DNA from: Collinsella sp.
GTDB taxonomy: Bacteria > Actinomycetota > Coriobacteriia > Coriobacteriales > Coriobacteriaceae
Direction: 5' to 3'
DNA: 33,678 nucleotides
Assembly: GCA_019413925.1 (NCBI GenBank)
Contig: DXMY01000013.1
Location: 1-33,678 of the forward strand
Shown: one piece after another, positions 1-7,029 of the stretch
Layout: each line of letters opens with the position of its first letter
Numbering within the stretch: the stretch's first letter is position 1
Translations under genes and position numbers: made by a program
Notes under the pieces: generated by a model
The model's database searches: none
What the model saw: only the letters and a program-made list of their open reading frames with translations
Told to the model about the DNA's origin: nothing

Positions 1-57
1 GACGTGGTACTTGCACATCCACTTCGTGTGCGACAGGCTGTAGGCCTTCTGGGCCAT
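1..57 (-). CDS. tnpA: IS200/IS605-family transposase TnpA, N-terminal 19 residues, cut by window edge
   Basis: Only the first 19 codons are inside the window. They read MAQKAYSLSHTKWMCKYHV, which matches the start of Y1 (HUH) single-strand transposases of the IS200/IS605 family, typically SLSHTKW-CKYH(V/I)VF. The ATG is at 57-55 and a purine-rich GAGAGGG lies about ten bases upstream. The HUH motif and catalytic tyrosine would lie beyond the edge, so intactness cannot be judged. The adjacent hairpin-rich 126-167 segment fits the left end of such an element. Confidence 0.75.
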   Translation of the reverse strand, partial: MAQKAYSLSHTKWMCKYHV

Positions 58-211
58 ACGCCACCACCGCCCTCTCGACTCGGATTCCTTGCGGCCTGAA
101 CAATCGCAAGTGTCCGGCGAGGGGGCGGCTTTGTAAAGCCGTTTGGCCCCACCCGCATAGCGGGTGGTTTCCGATGCGGCGCGCTGCGCGCCCCGCACAG
201 GCTAAAGCCTC
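58..211. mobile_element. Probable left end of IS200/IS605 element with subterminal hairpins
   Basis: Two clean hairpins lie just upstream of the tnpA fragment: 126-141 (7-bp stem CGGCTTT/AAAGCCG) and 149-167 (8-bp stem CCACCCGC/GCGGGTGG with ATA loop). A further GC-rich fold lies at about 176-197. IS200/IS605 elements carry imperfect subterminal palindromes that TnpA recognises rather than inverted terminal repeats. The exact outer boundary cannot be placed from this sequence. Confidence 0.45.
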
Positions 212-250
212 TAACAAAAGGGCGGCCGAGAACGTGTCTCGGCCGCCCTT
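212..250 (-). terminator. Rho-independent terminator
   Basis: A perfect 14-bp stem (218-231 with 237-250, core GGGCGGCCGAGA) has a 5-base loop. On the minus strand it is followed by TTTTGTTAG. It lies 35 bases after the stop of the membrane protein gene at 285-1307 and would end its transcript. Confidence 0.85.
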
Positions 251-284
251 CTCACGGTTGATCTTCCAAAGATCGCTTTGCCGC

Positions 285-1307
285 CTACTCAGACTGCCCG
301 CTCTTCTTGGCATGTTTGGACGGAGCGCTCAAGAAACGACCCGTCAGATAGTTCGCGGGACCGGAGATATCGATCCCCAGCAGTACGTGTCCCAGCCACA
401 GGAACGCCACGAGCACCAGCAGCGGGATAACGCACGAAGTCACGATCATCACGATGACGCCTTCGATGAGGTCGGTCACCTGCTGCACGATCTCGTCGGT
501 CATCTGCTTGGCACCACTGGTTACCGACGTAACAAGGCTCGATGCCCCATCGGTCAACTGCTCGAGCACGTTTTTGGACTCCGTGGCCTCGGATTTTTTC
601 TTGTTCGATTTTGAGCTGGTCTCGGCTGACTTGTCCGTGGTGTCGGCTGCGTCCGCAGCCTTTTGCTCAGCTTGCTCAATACTTACGCGATACGTTTCAT
701 CGACCTTCTGCGACACCCATACGCTCGCGGGTACGAGCGCCATGCCGATCACGGCAACCACCAGCACGCGTGTCGCCACACGGCGCAGGACAGTGCTCGT
801 ACTCCAGCGCCCGTGAATGCCGAGCGACACCGCAAAGAGCACCAACGCAAACGGGATTAAGATGCCCAAGCCAACCGACCACAAAATCGTGAGCAAATAT
901 TTCTCTAGGTATAGCACGGCAAGCACGATACCAAGGTTGCCTGAAAGCTGCGCGAGCTGCTCGGCAACCGGCGTTCCCGTATCACCCGGCAGCGCCGTAA
1001 TACCCGCAGATAGAGCAACGCACGAGGTCGTGAGCGCCAAAACGTTGCCCTTCTTTTGATCGATGACCTCGATGGTGGAGTCCCAAGTTTTGGTATCGGC
1101 GAAATGCGGACGAGCTACAAAGCCCGACAGCAGCGCCAGGACCACGAGCGCAACGATAAAGCCAATCTGCAGCTTTTTGTTTGCGCACACGACATCGGAC
1201 AGACTGGGCTGCAGCTCGGTTACCGCCGTGTGCTCGGTTATCTGGACAGGACGCCCATGAGCCATCTCGTGTGCGTCTCTTTTTTGTATTGACCCGTTAT
1301 CCGGCAT
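285..1307 (-). CDS. Predicted multi-pass membrane protein of unknown function
   Basis: A 340-residue protein that I do not recognise as a named family. A polar N-terminal tail of about 45 residues is followed by hydrophobic segments at roughly residues 48-66, 91-108, 125-165 and 180-200. A charged Ala/Glu/Lys/Ser-rich stretch at about 207-245 has coiled-coil character, an amphipathic region follows, and a last hydrophobic segment is near 285-310. The C-terminus is basic. The start is supported by GAGGAGG six bases upstream. A strong terminator follows and no neighbour runs in the same direction for some distance, so it looks monocistronic. Codon use matches the GC-rich core genes. No catalytic motif is visible. 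Confidence 0.8.
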   Translation of the reverse strand: MPDNGSIQKRDAHEMAHGRPVQITEHTAVTELQPSLSDVVCANKKLQIGFIVALVVLALLSGFVARPHFADTKTWDSTIEVIDQKKGNVLALTTSCVALSAGITALPGDTGTPVAEQLAQLSGNLGIVLAVLYLEKYLLTILWSVGLGILIPFALVLFAVSLGIHGRWSTSTVLRRVATRVLVVAVIGMALVPASVWVSQKVDETYRVSIEQAEQKAADAADTTDKSAETSSKSNKKKSEATESKNVLEQLTDGASSLVTSVTSGAKQMTDEIVQQVTDLIEGVIVMIVTSCVIPLLVLVAFLWLGHVLLGIDISGPANYLTGRFLSAPSKHAKKSGQSE

Positions 1308-1424
1308 TTGGATACCTCCTCAGTCCGGCGTTTAATGCGAAAGGAAGTATACCCACCGAGCAAAAAACGAACTGGAAGACGAACAGAGCGCACCAAGACT
1401 GTCCACAATGACTATCTCCGGATG

Positions 1425-1491
1425 AGTTGCGGTGGAATAGGGATTGTTTTGCGCCCGTCGGCCCCTATTCAGTCCCTATTTCACCGCAACT
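1425..1491. repeat. 67-bp palindromic intergenic repeat
   Basis: Arms 1425-1443 and 1473-1491 are inverted copies of 19 bp with one mismatch (consensus AGTTGCGGTGRAATAGGGA), separated by 29 bp. It lies between the divergent 285-1307 gene and the EIIA terminator. It is unlike the 12-copy palindrome family elsewhere in the window. The length and perfect arms fit a small non-autonomous mobile or REP-like element; only one copy is visible here. Confidence 0.7.
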
Positions 1492-1504
1492 TGAAGGAGG
1501 ACAG

Positions 1505-1538
1505 AAAAAGCCCTGTCGCGGGTAGCGGCAGAGCTTTT
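1505..1538 (-). terminator. Terminator downstream of the EIIA gene
   Basis: The minus-strand stem AAAAGCTCTG / CAGGGCTTTT contains one G-T pair, has an inner CGC/GCG step and ends in a run of five T. It starts 28 bases past the EIIA stop codon. Confidence 0.75.
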
Positions 1539-1565
1539 GGAAGGGGACTTGGTTGTGAGGGCTCG

Positions 1566-1904
1566 TTAGGCGAGCTTGGCCTCGAGCTCGGCGATGCGCT
1601 TGTAGGCATCGATGGTAAAGCGGGCCTGCTTCTCCAGGATCATAGTGGTCATGAGGGTGTCCTGAGCGTGAGCCATGATGAAGGTCATCTCCATCTCGCC
1701 ACCGCCGGCCTCCTGCGAAAGCAGCTTGGTCTGCGTGTCGTGGGCACCGATGAGTGCATCGCTGGCATCCTTGTGCAGCTGCTCGGCCTTCTCAAAGTCA
1801 CCCTCGCGAGCAGCATCGAGCGCTGCAAGCAGATCGGTCTGGGCGTCACCTGCGTATGCGACAATCTCGAATCCAACCATCGAGATTTCTTCTTTGGTTG
1901 CCAT
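1566..1904 (-). CDS. lacF: PTS lactose/cellobiose-family EIIA component
   Basis: A 112-residue all-alpha EIIA of the lactose/cellobiose class, the usual family length. It takes phosphate from HPr and passes it to the EIIB domain of a lactose/cellobiose-type permease. The segment FIMAHAQDTLMT contains the expected phospho-acceptor, His79, and the buried Asp82 that follows it in the family. AAAGGAA lies a suitable distance before the ATG. It is downstream of the LacI gene at 2119-3123 but separated by 214 bp with its own regulatory sites, so it probably has its own promoter. It is the only EIIA of this class in a window with four matching EIICB permeases, which suggests sharing. The lacF symbol is by family similarity; the sugar is not proven. 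Confidence 0.93.
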   Translation of the reverse strand: MATKEEISMVGFEIVAYAGDAQTDLLAALDAAREGDFEKAEQLHKDASDALIGAHDTQTKLLSQEAGGGEMEMTFIMAHAQDTLMTTMILEKQARFTIDAYKRIAELEAKLA

Positions 1905-1970
1905 ATTGCGTTCCTTTCACATATGAACCAATGGAGAGCATCGCGTCCGGGCATACGCGCTGCGTTCTGT

Positions 1971-1990
1971 ATGGCAGAAACATTAACATT
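1971..1990 (-). promoter_or_regulatory. Degenerate module-1 operator upstream of EIIA
   Basis: On the minus strand this reads AATGTTAATGTTTCTGCCAT. It keeps the left half and the GCCAT end of the module-1 operator (ATGTTAACGTTGCCATT), with one change and a 2-bp insertion. It sits about 40 bp downstream of the CCGTTC repeat pair, the same spacing as in modules 1 and 2. Confidence 0.4.
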
Positions 1991-2028
1991 CAAACAAAAA
2001 AGAACAGCGCAAAACGTAATTTCAAGCT

Positions 2029-2059
2029 ATGAACGGTCACTTTTCGCCCGTGAACGGTT
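2029..2059 (-). promoter_or_regulatory. CCGTTCA direct repeat, 21-bp period, upstream of EIIA
   Basis: Two minus-strand copies, ACCGTTCACGG and ACCGTTCATAG, have GAACGG cores starting at 2031 and 2052, exactly 21 bp apart. The same pair with the same period lies upstream of each of the three permease/GH1 operons, always reading in the direction of transcription. Confidence 0.5.
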
Positions 2060-2118
2060 TTTAAACCAATCTGAACAATATCGAACACAATTAGCGGAAA
2101 CCCAAACAGCCCCGTGCC

Positions 2119-3123
2119 CTAGCGTACATCGCGCACCGTATCGCCCTCGACGAGCACGCCCGGAAACAGCATGTGCTCCACACCGGGTTCAACGCCCTCG
2201 GCGCCGGCAATCTTGTCGACCGCCCACATGCCGACGCGCTTGTTGTCAAAGCGCACCGTGGTCAGGCGACGGTCGGGCACGATATCGCCCAGGCTGTCGT
2301 CAACACCCGCCACGCTCACGTCCTCGGGCACGCGCTTTCCGCGCGACTCGAGTCCGCGAATGCAGCCGTAGGCCATGGCGTCGTTGGAGGCATAGACGGC
2401 AGTACAGGTCGGATCATCCGCCAGGGCCTGACCTGCGGCATATCCGCTCTGCGCCGTCCAGTCGCCGCGCACGAGCTGCGGGGGCTCAATGCCATGCGCG
2501 CGCAATGTCTCGCGCCAGCCTTCCTCGCGCCGCATGCCCGAAAGCGAGCGCTCGGGGCATGAGATAAAGTGCACGGTCTTGTGCCCCCGCTCCAGCAAGT
2601 ACTCGACCACCTGGCGCGAGCAATCGAACTGGTCGTTATCGACCGTTGAACAGAGCGGGTGCTCCAACATCGTAACGAGCACCGTCTGCATGCCGGGCAG
2701 CGGCTCGAAAGTGCCAAAATCCGCCGGCATGCGATTCATGATCACGACCATGCCGTCTACCGGCAGCGCGCTCATACGCGACGATGCGCTCTCGAGGGTA
2801 TAGGGATGTCCATCTACTTTAGTGAGGGTGATGGCATAGCCATGTTTGTCGGCCGCGGCGGCAAAGCCCTCCATACGGTCGAGGTTGCCGGTACCGGTAA
2901 TGTTGAACATGGCGACGCCGACGGTCTTAAACTTGCCACGGCGCAGCGATCGACCGGCGAAATTGGGGCGATACCCCAGCTCGCGCATGGCGGCACGCAC
3001 GCGTTCCTTGGTCTCGGGGCGCACACTGGGCGAATCGTGCACGGTGCGCGAGACCGTCTGCTCCGAAACGCCCGCGAGGCGCGCCACGTCTTTGACGGAT
3101 ACCGATTTTTTAACAGCGGCCAT
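2119..3123 (-). CDS. LacI-family transcriptional repressor of module 1
   Basis: A 334-residue LacI/GalR regulator. The N-terminal helix-turn-helix (about residues 8-55, VKDVARLAGVSEQTVSRTV) is followed by a hinge (RPNFAGRSL) and a periplasmic-binding-protein-like sugar domain (about 65-330) ending in the usual GDTVRDVR. It is divergent from the EIICB/GH1 operon at 3481-6753 and upstream of the EIIA gene on its own strand. The intergenic region holds three copies of a cre-like operator, one 15 bp before this gene's start, suggesting autoregulation. The ligand is probably a (phospho)sugar from the PTS substrate. The recognition helix carries E-Q where modules 2 and 3 have R-Q and L-K, in line with different operator sequences. 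Confidence 0.92.
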   Translation of the reverse strand: MAAVKKSVSVKDVARLAGVSEQTVSRTVHDSPSVRPETKERVRAAMRELGYRPNFAGRSLRRGKFKTVGVAMFNITGTGNLDRMEGFAAAADKHGYAITLTKVDGHPYTLESASSRMSALPVDGMVVIMNRMPADFGTFEPLPGMQTVLVTMLEHPLCSTVDNDQFDCSRQVVEYLLERGHKTVHFISCPERSLSGMRREEGWRETLRAHGIEPPQLVRGDWTAQSGYAAGQALADDPTCTAVYASNDAMAYGCIRGLESRGKRVPEDVSVAGVDDSLGDIVPDRRLTTVRFDNKRVGMWAVDKIAGAEGVEPGVEHMLFPGVLVEGDTVRDVR

Positions 3124-3137
3124 AGGTCGATCTTTCT

Positions 3138-3154
3138 ATGTCAACGATGCCATT
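3138..3154. promoter_or_regulatory. Module-1 operator copy O3 next to the lacI start
   Basis: ATGTCAACGATGCCATT differs at two positions from the copy at 3283-3299. It lies 15-31 bp upstream of the LacI start codon, a placement suited to autorepression. Confidence 0.55.
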
Positions 3155-3215
3155 GGTGGCACCCTACGCAGTCAAATGAAACGTCTTCAAGTATATCTAA
3201 CGCCTCCCCCACCAT

Positions 3216-3246
3216 ACGCTCACCACCCAAAACCTACCGTTCACCG
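3216..3246 (+). promoter_or_regulatory. CCGYTYACC direct repeat, 21-bp period, module 1
   Basis: ACGCTCACC at 3216 and CCGTTCACCG at 3237 are 21 bp apart. The first half is weaker. The element lies 37 bp before the first operator of this promoter and matches the arrangement in modules 2 and 3. Confidence 0.45.
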
Positions 3247-3282
3247 ACATTTTTGCTTCCCCAAACGGCTTTTTGCGCCCAA

Positions 3283-3299
3283 ATGTTAACGTTGCCATT
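3283..3299. promoter_or_regulatory. Module-1 cre-like operator O1
   Basis: ATGTTAACGTTGCCATT is a near-palindrome with a central AACGTT and fits the general LacI/CcpA operator form TG-N-AACGTT-N-CA. It is about 180-200 bp before the EIICB start. The likely ligand is the divergent LacI regulator. Confidence 0.6.
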
Positions 3300-3401
3300 G
3301 CGCAAACACAGAGCCACCGGGCGGCTCAAACGTTTACGCATAAGGAATCGACGGTTCGCAGGCACAGGAACCACCGGTTCGCGTCTTTTTTTGTGTCGCA
3401 A

Positions 3402-3418
3402 AATGGCAACGTCAACAT
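3402..3418. promoter_or_regulatory. Module-1 cre-like operator O2
   Basis: AATGGCAACGTCAACAT is an inverted copy of the site at 3283-3299 with one difference (GTTAAC versus GTTGAC when aligned). It lies 63-79 bp before the EIICB start, where bound repressor could block the promoter or loop to O1, 119 bp away. Confidence 0.6.
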
Positions 3419-3480
3419 TTTGGCAACAGAACGCCAAAAGCTACCATCGTTGCTAACCCACCGACTCTTAGGAGCATTGC

Positions 3481-5247
3481 ATGGAGCAACTCATCGCCAC
3501 CATCGAAAAAGGCCAGCCCTTTTTCAACGCGATCGCCCGCAACAAGTACCTCAAGGCGATCCGCGACGGCTTTATCTCCGTCATCCCCATCATCATCTTC
3601 TCGTCCATCTTCTGCCTGGTAGCCTCGGTCCCCAACATCTGGGGTTTCTACTGGCCCGATGACATCAACAACGCCCTGTGGAAGTGCTACAACTACTCCA
3701 TGGGCATCCTGGCCATCGCCTGCGCCGCCACCACGGCCAAGCACTTCGCCGACGCGCAGAACCGCGACCTGCCCAAGAACAACCAGATCAACTTTATCTC
3801 GTGCATGTGCGCGGCCATCATCGGCTTCTTGCTCCTTTCGAGCGACACGATCGCCACGGACGCTGCCAGCGGCTTCAACACCACCTACCTTGGTTCCAAG
3901 GGCCTGCTGACCGCCTTCATCGCTGCGTTTGTGACCGGCATCATCTACAAGTTCTTCATTAAGCGCAACATCACCGTCAAGATGCCCGAGCAGGTTCCGC
4001 CCAACATCTCGCAGACCTTTAAGGACATCATCCCCTTCTCCGTCTGCATCACCGTCTTTTGGGTCTTTGACATCGTCTTCCGCGCTGCTTTTGGCTTCTG
4101 CTTTGCCCAGGGCGTCATCCAGGTGTTCCAGCCCCTGTTCACCGCTGCCGACGGCTACATCGGCCTCGCTGTGATCTACGGCGCCATGAGCCTGTTCTGG
4201 TTCGTCGGCGTCCACGGCCCCTCGATCGTCGAGCCCGCCATCGCTGCCGCTCTCGTTGCCAATATGACCGACAACCTGGCTGCGTTCCAGGCCGGTCAGC
4301 ACGCTTCCGCTGTCCTGACCCAGGGTGCCCAGTACTTCGTCGTCTGCATGGGCGGCACCGGCGCCACGCTCGTCCTGGTCTTTATGTTCTGCTTCCTGGC
4401 CAAGTCTCAGGAGATGCGCGCCGTCGGTAAGGCCGCCATCGTCCCCGTGTGCTTTGCCGTCAACGAGCCGCTGCTGTTCGCCGCACCCATCGTGCTCAAC
4501 CCCGTCTTCTTTGTCCCGTTTGTCTTTGCCCCGATCGCCAACATCTGGATCCTCAAGATCTTTATCGACTTCTTGGGCATGAACGGCTTTATGTACACCC
4601 TGCCTTGGACCGTCCCCGGCCCCATCGGCACCATCATGGGCCTGGGCTTCCAGCCGCTCGCCTTTGTGATGCTCGCCATCATCCTGGTCGTCGACTTTGC
4701 CCTGTACTATCCGTTCTTCCGTGCCTATGACGCCCAGAAGTGCGCCGAGGAGGCCGAGATCTCCCAGGAGGAGCTCGACGCCAAGAACGCCGAGAAGGCC
4801 GCCAAGCTCAACGATGCCTTCCAGGGCAAGGCTGACGCCAAGAGCGTTGCCGCCGGCGCTGCTGCCGAGGCCGTGAAGTCCGACGCCCCCGCCGCTGCCA
4901 CCACAGAAGCTACAGCCGCCAGCGACCTCAATGGCAAGCGCGTGCTCGTGCTCTGCCAGGGCGGCGGAACCTCGGGCCTGCTCGCCAACGCACTGGCCAA
5001 GGCTGCCAAGGAGCGCGGCATCGATCTTGAAACCGCTGCCGAGGCCTATGGCAACCATGTCGACATGCTCCCCGACTTTGACCTGGTCGTCCTGGCCCCG
5101 CAGGCCGCCAGCTACCTGGCCGACCTGCAAAAGGACTGCGAGCGCGTGGGCAACAAGTGCGTCGCCTGCCGTGGCAAGCAGTACATCGAGCTCTCCCAGA
5201 ACGGCGATAAGTCTCTCGCCTTCGTGAGTGAGCAACTTTCGAAGTAA
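3481..5247 (+). CDS. lacE: PTS lactose/cellobiose-family EIIC-EIIB fused permease, module 1
   Basis: A 588-residue EIICB that imports a beta-galactoside or related disaccharide and phosphorylates it during uptake. The EIIC membrane domain (about 1-425) shows the start motif IEKGQPFFN..RNKYLKAI, FWFVGVHGPSIVEPAI, GGTGAT and the substrate-loop motif AVNEPLLFAAP. An Ala/Glu-rich linker (about 426-483) leads to the EIIB domain with VLVLCQGGGTSGLLANAL; Cys492 is the predicted phospho-cysteine. Of the four permeases here this one looks most like the LacE proteins of Gram-positive lac operons. TTAGGAG precedes the ATG. The GH1 gene follows after 66 bp. The EIIA must come from a separate gene, probably 1566-1904. 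Confidence 0.94.
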   Translation: MEQLIATIEKGQPFFNAIARNKYLKAIRDGFISVIPIIIFSSIFCLVASVPNIWGFYWPDDINNALWKCYNYSMGILAIACAATTAKHFADAQNRDLPKNNQINFISCMCAAIIGFLLLSSDTIATDAASGFNTTYLGSKGLLTAFIAAFVTGIIYKFFIKRNITVKMPEQVPPNISQTFKDIIPFSVCITVFWVFDIVFRAAFGFCFAQGVIQVFQPLFTAADGYIGLAVIYGAMSLFWFVGVHGPSIVEPAIAAALVANMTDNLAAFQAGQHASAVLTQGAQYFVVCMGGTGATLVLVFMFCFLAKSQEMRAVGKAAIVPVCFAVNEPLLFAAPIVLNPVFFVPFVFAPIANIWILKIFIDFLGMNGFMYTLPWTVPGPIGTIMGLGFQPLAFVMLAIILVVDFALYYPFFRAYDAQKCAEEAEISQEELDAKNAEKAAKLNDAFQGKADAKSVAAGAAAEAVKSDAPAAATTEATAASDLNGKRVLVLCQGGGTSGLLANALAKAAKERGIDLETAAEAYGNHVDMLPDFDLVVLAPQAASYLADLQKDCERVGNKCVACRGKQYIELSQNGDKSLAFVSEQLSK

Positions 5248-5256
5248 GTAACGCCC

Positions 5257-5290
5257 AGGGCCAGCCGACCATCCAAGACCGGCTGGCCCT
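5257..5290 (+). terminator. Intercistronic hairpin between EIICB and GH1, module 1
   Basis: A perfect 11-bp stem (AGGGCCAGCCG / CGGCTGGCCCT) with a 12-base loop is followed only by TCGATTT, a poor U-tract. It may attenuate or stabilise the upstream message rather than fully terminate. Confidence 0.55.
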
Positions 5291-5313
5291 TCGATTTAGA
5301 CGATTGGATCATC

Positions 5314-6753
5314 ATGTCCGTTAATCCTGCTAGCGTCACCAACCCGCCCGCGCAGTTTCCCGAGGACTTTGTCTTTGGCGGCGCCACCGCTGCCTACCAG
5401 GTAGAGGGCGAGACCCGCACTCACGGTAAGGGCAAGGTTGCCTGGGACGACTTTCTGGAGGCCCAGGGGCGCTTCTCCCCCGATCCCGCTTCGGACTTCT
5501 ACAACCAGTACCCCGTCGACCTGGAGCTGTGCGAGGAGTTCGGCATCAACGGCATTCGTCTCTCCATCGCCTGGAGCCGCATCTTCCCCAACGGCACCGG
5601 CGAAATCAACCCCGAGGGCGTCCAGTTCTACCACGATCTCTTCGCCGAGTGCCACAAGCACCACGTTGAGCCGTTTGTCACGCTGCATCACTTCGATACG
5701 CCGCTTCCCCTCTTTGAGAAGGGCGACTTCCTCAACCGCGAGACCATCGACGCCTTTGTGGACTTTGCCACCTTCTGCTTTAAGGAGTACGCCGACCAGG
5801 TGACCTACTGGTTCACCTTTAACGAGATCTGGGCCGACGCCTCCAACACCTACATCGAGGGCACCTTCCCCGGTGGCGTCAAGGCGCATCTGGCCGAGGC
5901 CTTCCAGTGCGAGCACAACATGATGCTCGCCCACGCCAAGGCAGTACTGGCCTTCCACAACGGCGGTTTTAAGGGCAAGATCGGCGTCATTCAGTCGCTG
6001 GAGTTTAAGTATCCGCTCAACGAGAACGACCCCGCCGACATCAAAGCCGCCAACAACGAGCACGTGCTGCAAAACCAGTTTTTGCTCGACGCCACCTTCC
6101 GCGGCGACTACGCACCCGACACCCTCGAGTGCGCCAACCGCCTGGCCGCCGTCTCGGGCGGCACCATCGAAATCCTGGACGAGGACCTCAAGATTATGCG
6201 CGAAGCCGCGCTTTACAACGACTACCTGGGCGTTAACAACTACCAGTGCCGCTTCTTGAAGGCTTACGATGGCGAGAACGACCTGCACCACAACGGCACG
6301 GGCGAAAAGGGCACCGGCCGCTGGCGCGTTAAGGGCATTGGCGAGCACGTGAACAAACCCGGCATCCCTACCACCGACTGGGACTGGATCATCTATCCCG
6401 AGGGCCTGTTCGATCTGCTCGTCTACATTAAGCAGCGCTACCCCAACTACAAGCAGATCTTCATCACCGAAAACGGCATGGGCTACAAGGACCCCTACAA
6501 GGACGGTTTTGTGGACGACCAGCCGCGCATCGACTACATCGAGCAGCACCTGCGCTGGCTGCTTAAGGCCATGGAGGTGGGTGTCAACGTGGGCGGTTAC
6601 TTCCTGTGGAGCCTGCAGGATCAGTTCTCCTGGACCAATGGCTACAACAAGCGTTACGGCTTCTTCTACGTTGACTTTGAAACCCAGAAGCGAACGCCCA
6701 AGGCAAGCGCATACTGGTACAAGCACGTAGCGCAGACCCGTCGTCTGGACTAG
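5314..6753 (+). CDS. lacG: GH1 6-phospho-beta-galactosidase-like enzyme, module 1
   Basis: A 479-residue glycoside hydrolase family 1 protein that would cleave the phosphorylated disaccharide delivered by the upstream EIICB in the cytoplasm. The (beta/alpha)8 barrel begins with FVFGGATAAYQVEG. The predicted acid/base is Glu171 in FTFNEI and the nucleophile Glu386 in ITENGMGYKD. The phosphate-binding Ser/Lys/Tyr pattern is present in FSWTNGYNKRYG, and SW followed by NGY-KRYG is closer to LacG than to BglA-type 6-phospho-beta-glucosidases. The last two-thirds aligns by eye very closely with streptococcal and staphylococcal LacG. The ATG at 5314 has no strong Shine-Dalgarno, so translation may depend on the upstream gene. 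Galactoside versus glucoside preference is inferred only. Confidence 0.92.
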   Translation: MSVNPASVTNPPAQFPEDFVFGGATAAYQVEGETRTHGKGKVAWDDFLEAQGRFSPDPASDFYNQYPVDLELCEEFGINGIRLSIAWSRIFPNGTGEINPEGVQFYHDLFAECHKHHVEPFVTLHHFDTPLPLFEKGDFLNRETIDAFVDFATFCFKEYADQVTYWFTFNEIWADASNTYIEGTFPGGVKAHLAEAFQCEHNMMLAHAKAVLAFHNGGFKGKIGVIQSLEFKYPLNENDPADIKAANNEHVLQNQFLLDATFRGDYAPDTLECANRLAAVSGGTIEILDEDLKIMREAALYNDYLGVNNYQCRFLKAYDGENDLHHNGTGEKGTGRWRVKGIGEHVNKPGIPTTDWDWIIYPEGLFDLLVYIKQRYPNYKQIFITENGMGYKDPYKDGFVDDQPRIDYIEQHLRWLLKAMEVGVNVGGYFLWSLQDQFSWTNGYNKRYGFFYVDFETQKRTPKASAYWYKHVAQTRRLD

Positions 6754-6813
6754 CGGCTTGCGACAAGCGGTTGGCGGAATTGCACCGCCCACATAACCTG
6801 TCCCCATTTCTCA

Positions 6814-6857
6814 GCCGGGGGCGGCACGTCACACGGCGCGCCGCCCCCGGCCTTTTT
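6814..6857 (+). terminator. Terminator of the module-1 operon
   Basis: A perfect 12-bp GC stem (GCCGGGGGCGGC / GCCGCCCCCGGC) with a 14-base loop is followed by CTTTTT. It lies 60 bp after the GH1 stop. Confidence 0.88.
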
Positions 6858-6873
6858 GGGCGGTTCGGGGTCT

Positions 6874-7019
6874 GTTTGTCTCAATCTGTAACATCTAGCC
6901 GAGTTTTTGGGTCCTAGCTGTTGCAGATTGAGACGAACAGGATTGCTCTTTCCGAAGAATCTAAATCTGTAACACGTAGCCCGCTTTTGACCGTCTACCT
7001 GTTACAAATCGAGACAAAC
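6874..7019. repeat. Palindromic repeat cluster 1 (2 units: A, B)
   Basis: Unit 1 (6874-6938) and unit 2 (6960-7016) each start near TCTCAATCTGTAACA and end with its inverted copy. Unit 1 has the type-A middle (CTAGCCGAGTTTTTGGGTC) and unit 2 the type-B middle (CCGCTTTTGACCG). The cluster fills the gap between the module-1 terminator and the convergent LacI gene. Confidence 0.88.
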
Positions 7020-7029
7020 GGAGTAGGAC

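Noticed and set aside
3412..5235. A 607-codon open frame opposite the module-1 EIICB gene (and similar long antisense frames at 5296-6807, 9788-11857 and 13620-15080)
   Set aside because: They mirror real genes with strong third-position G/C bias, have low-complexity Gly/Val/Asp/Glu composition and no ribosome sites or family motifs; artefacts of codon bias.
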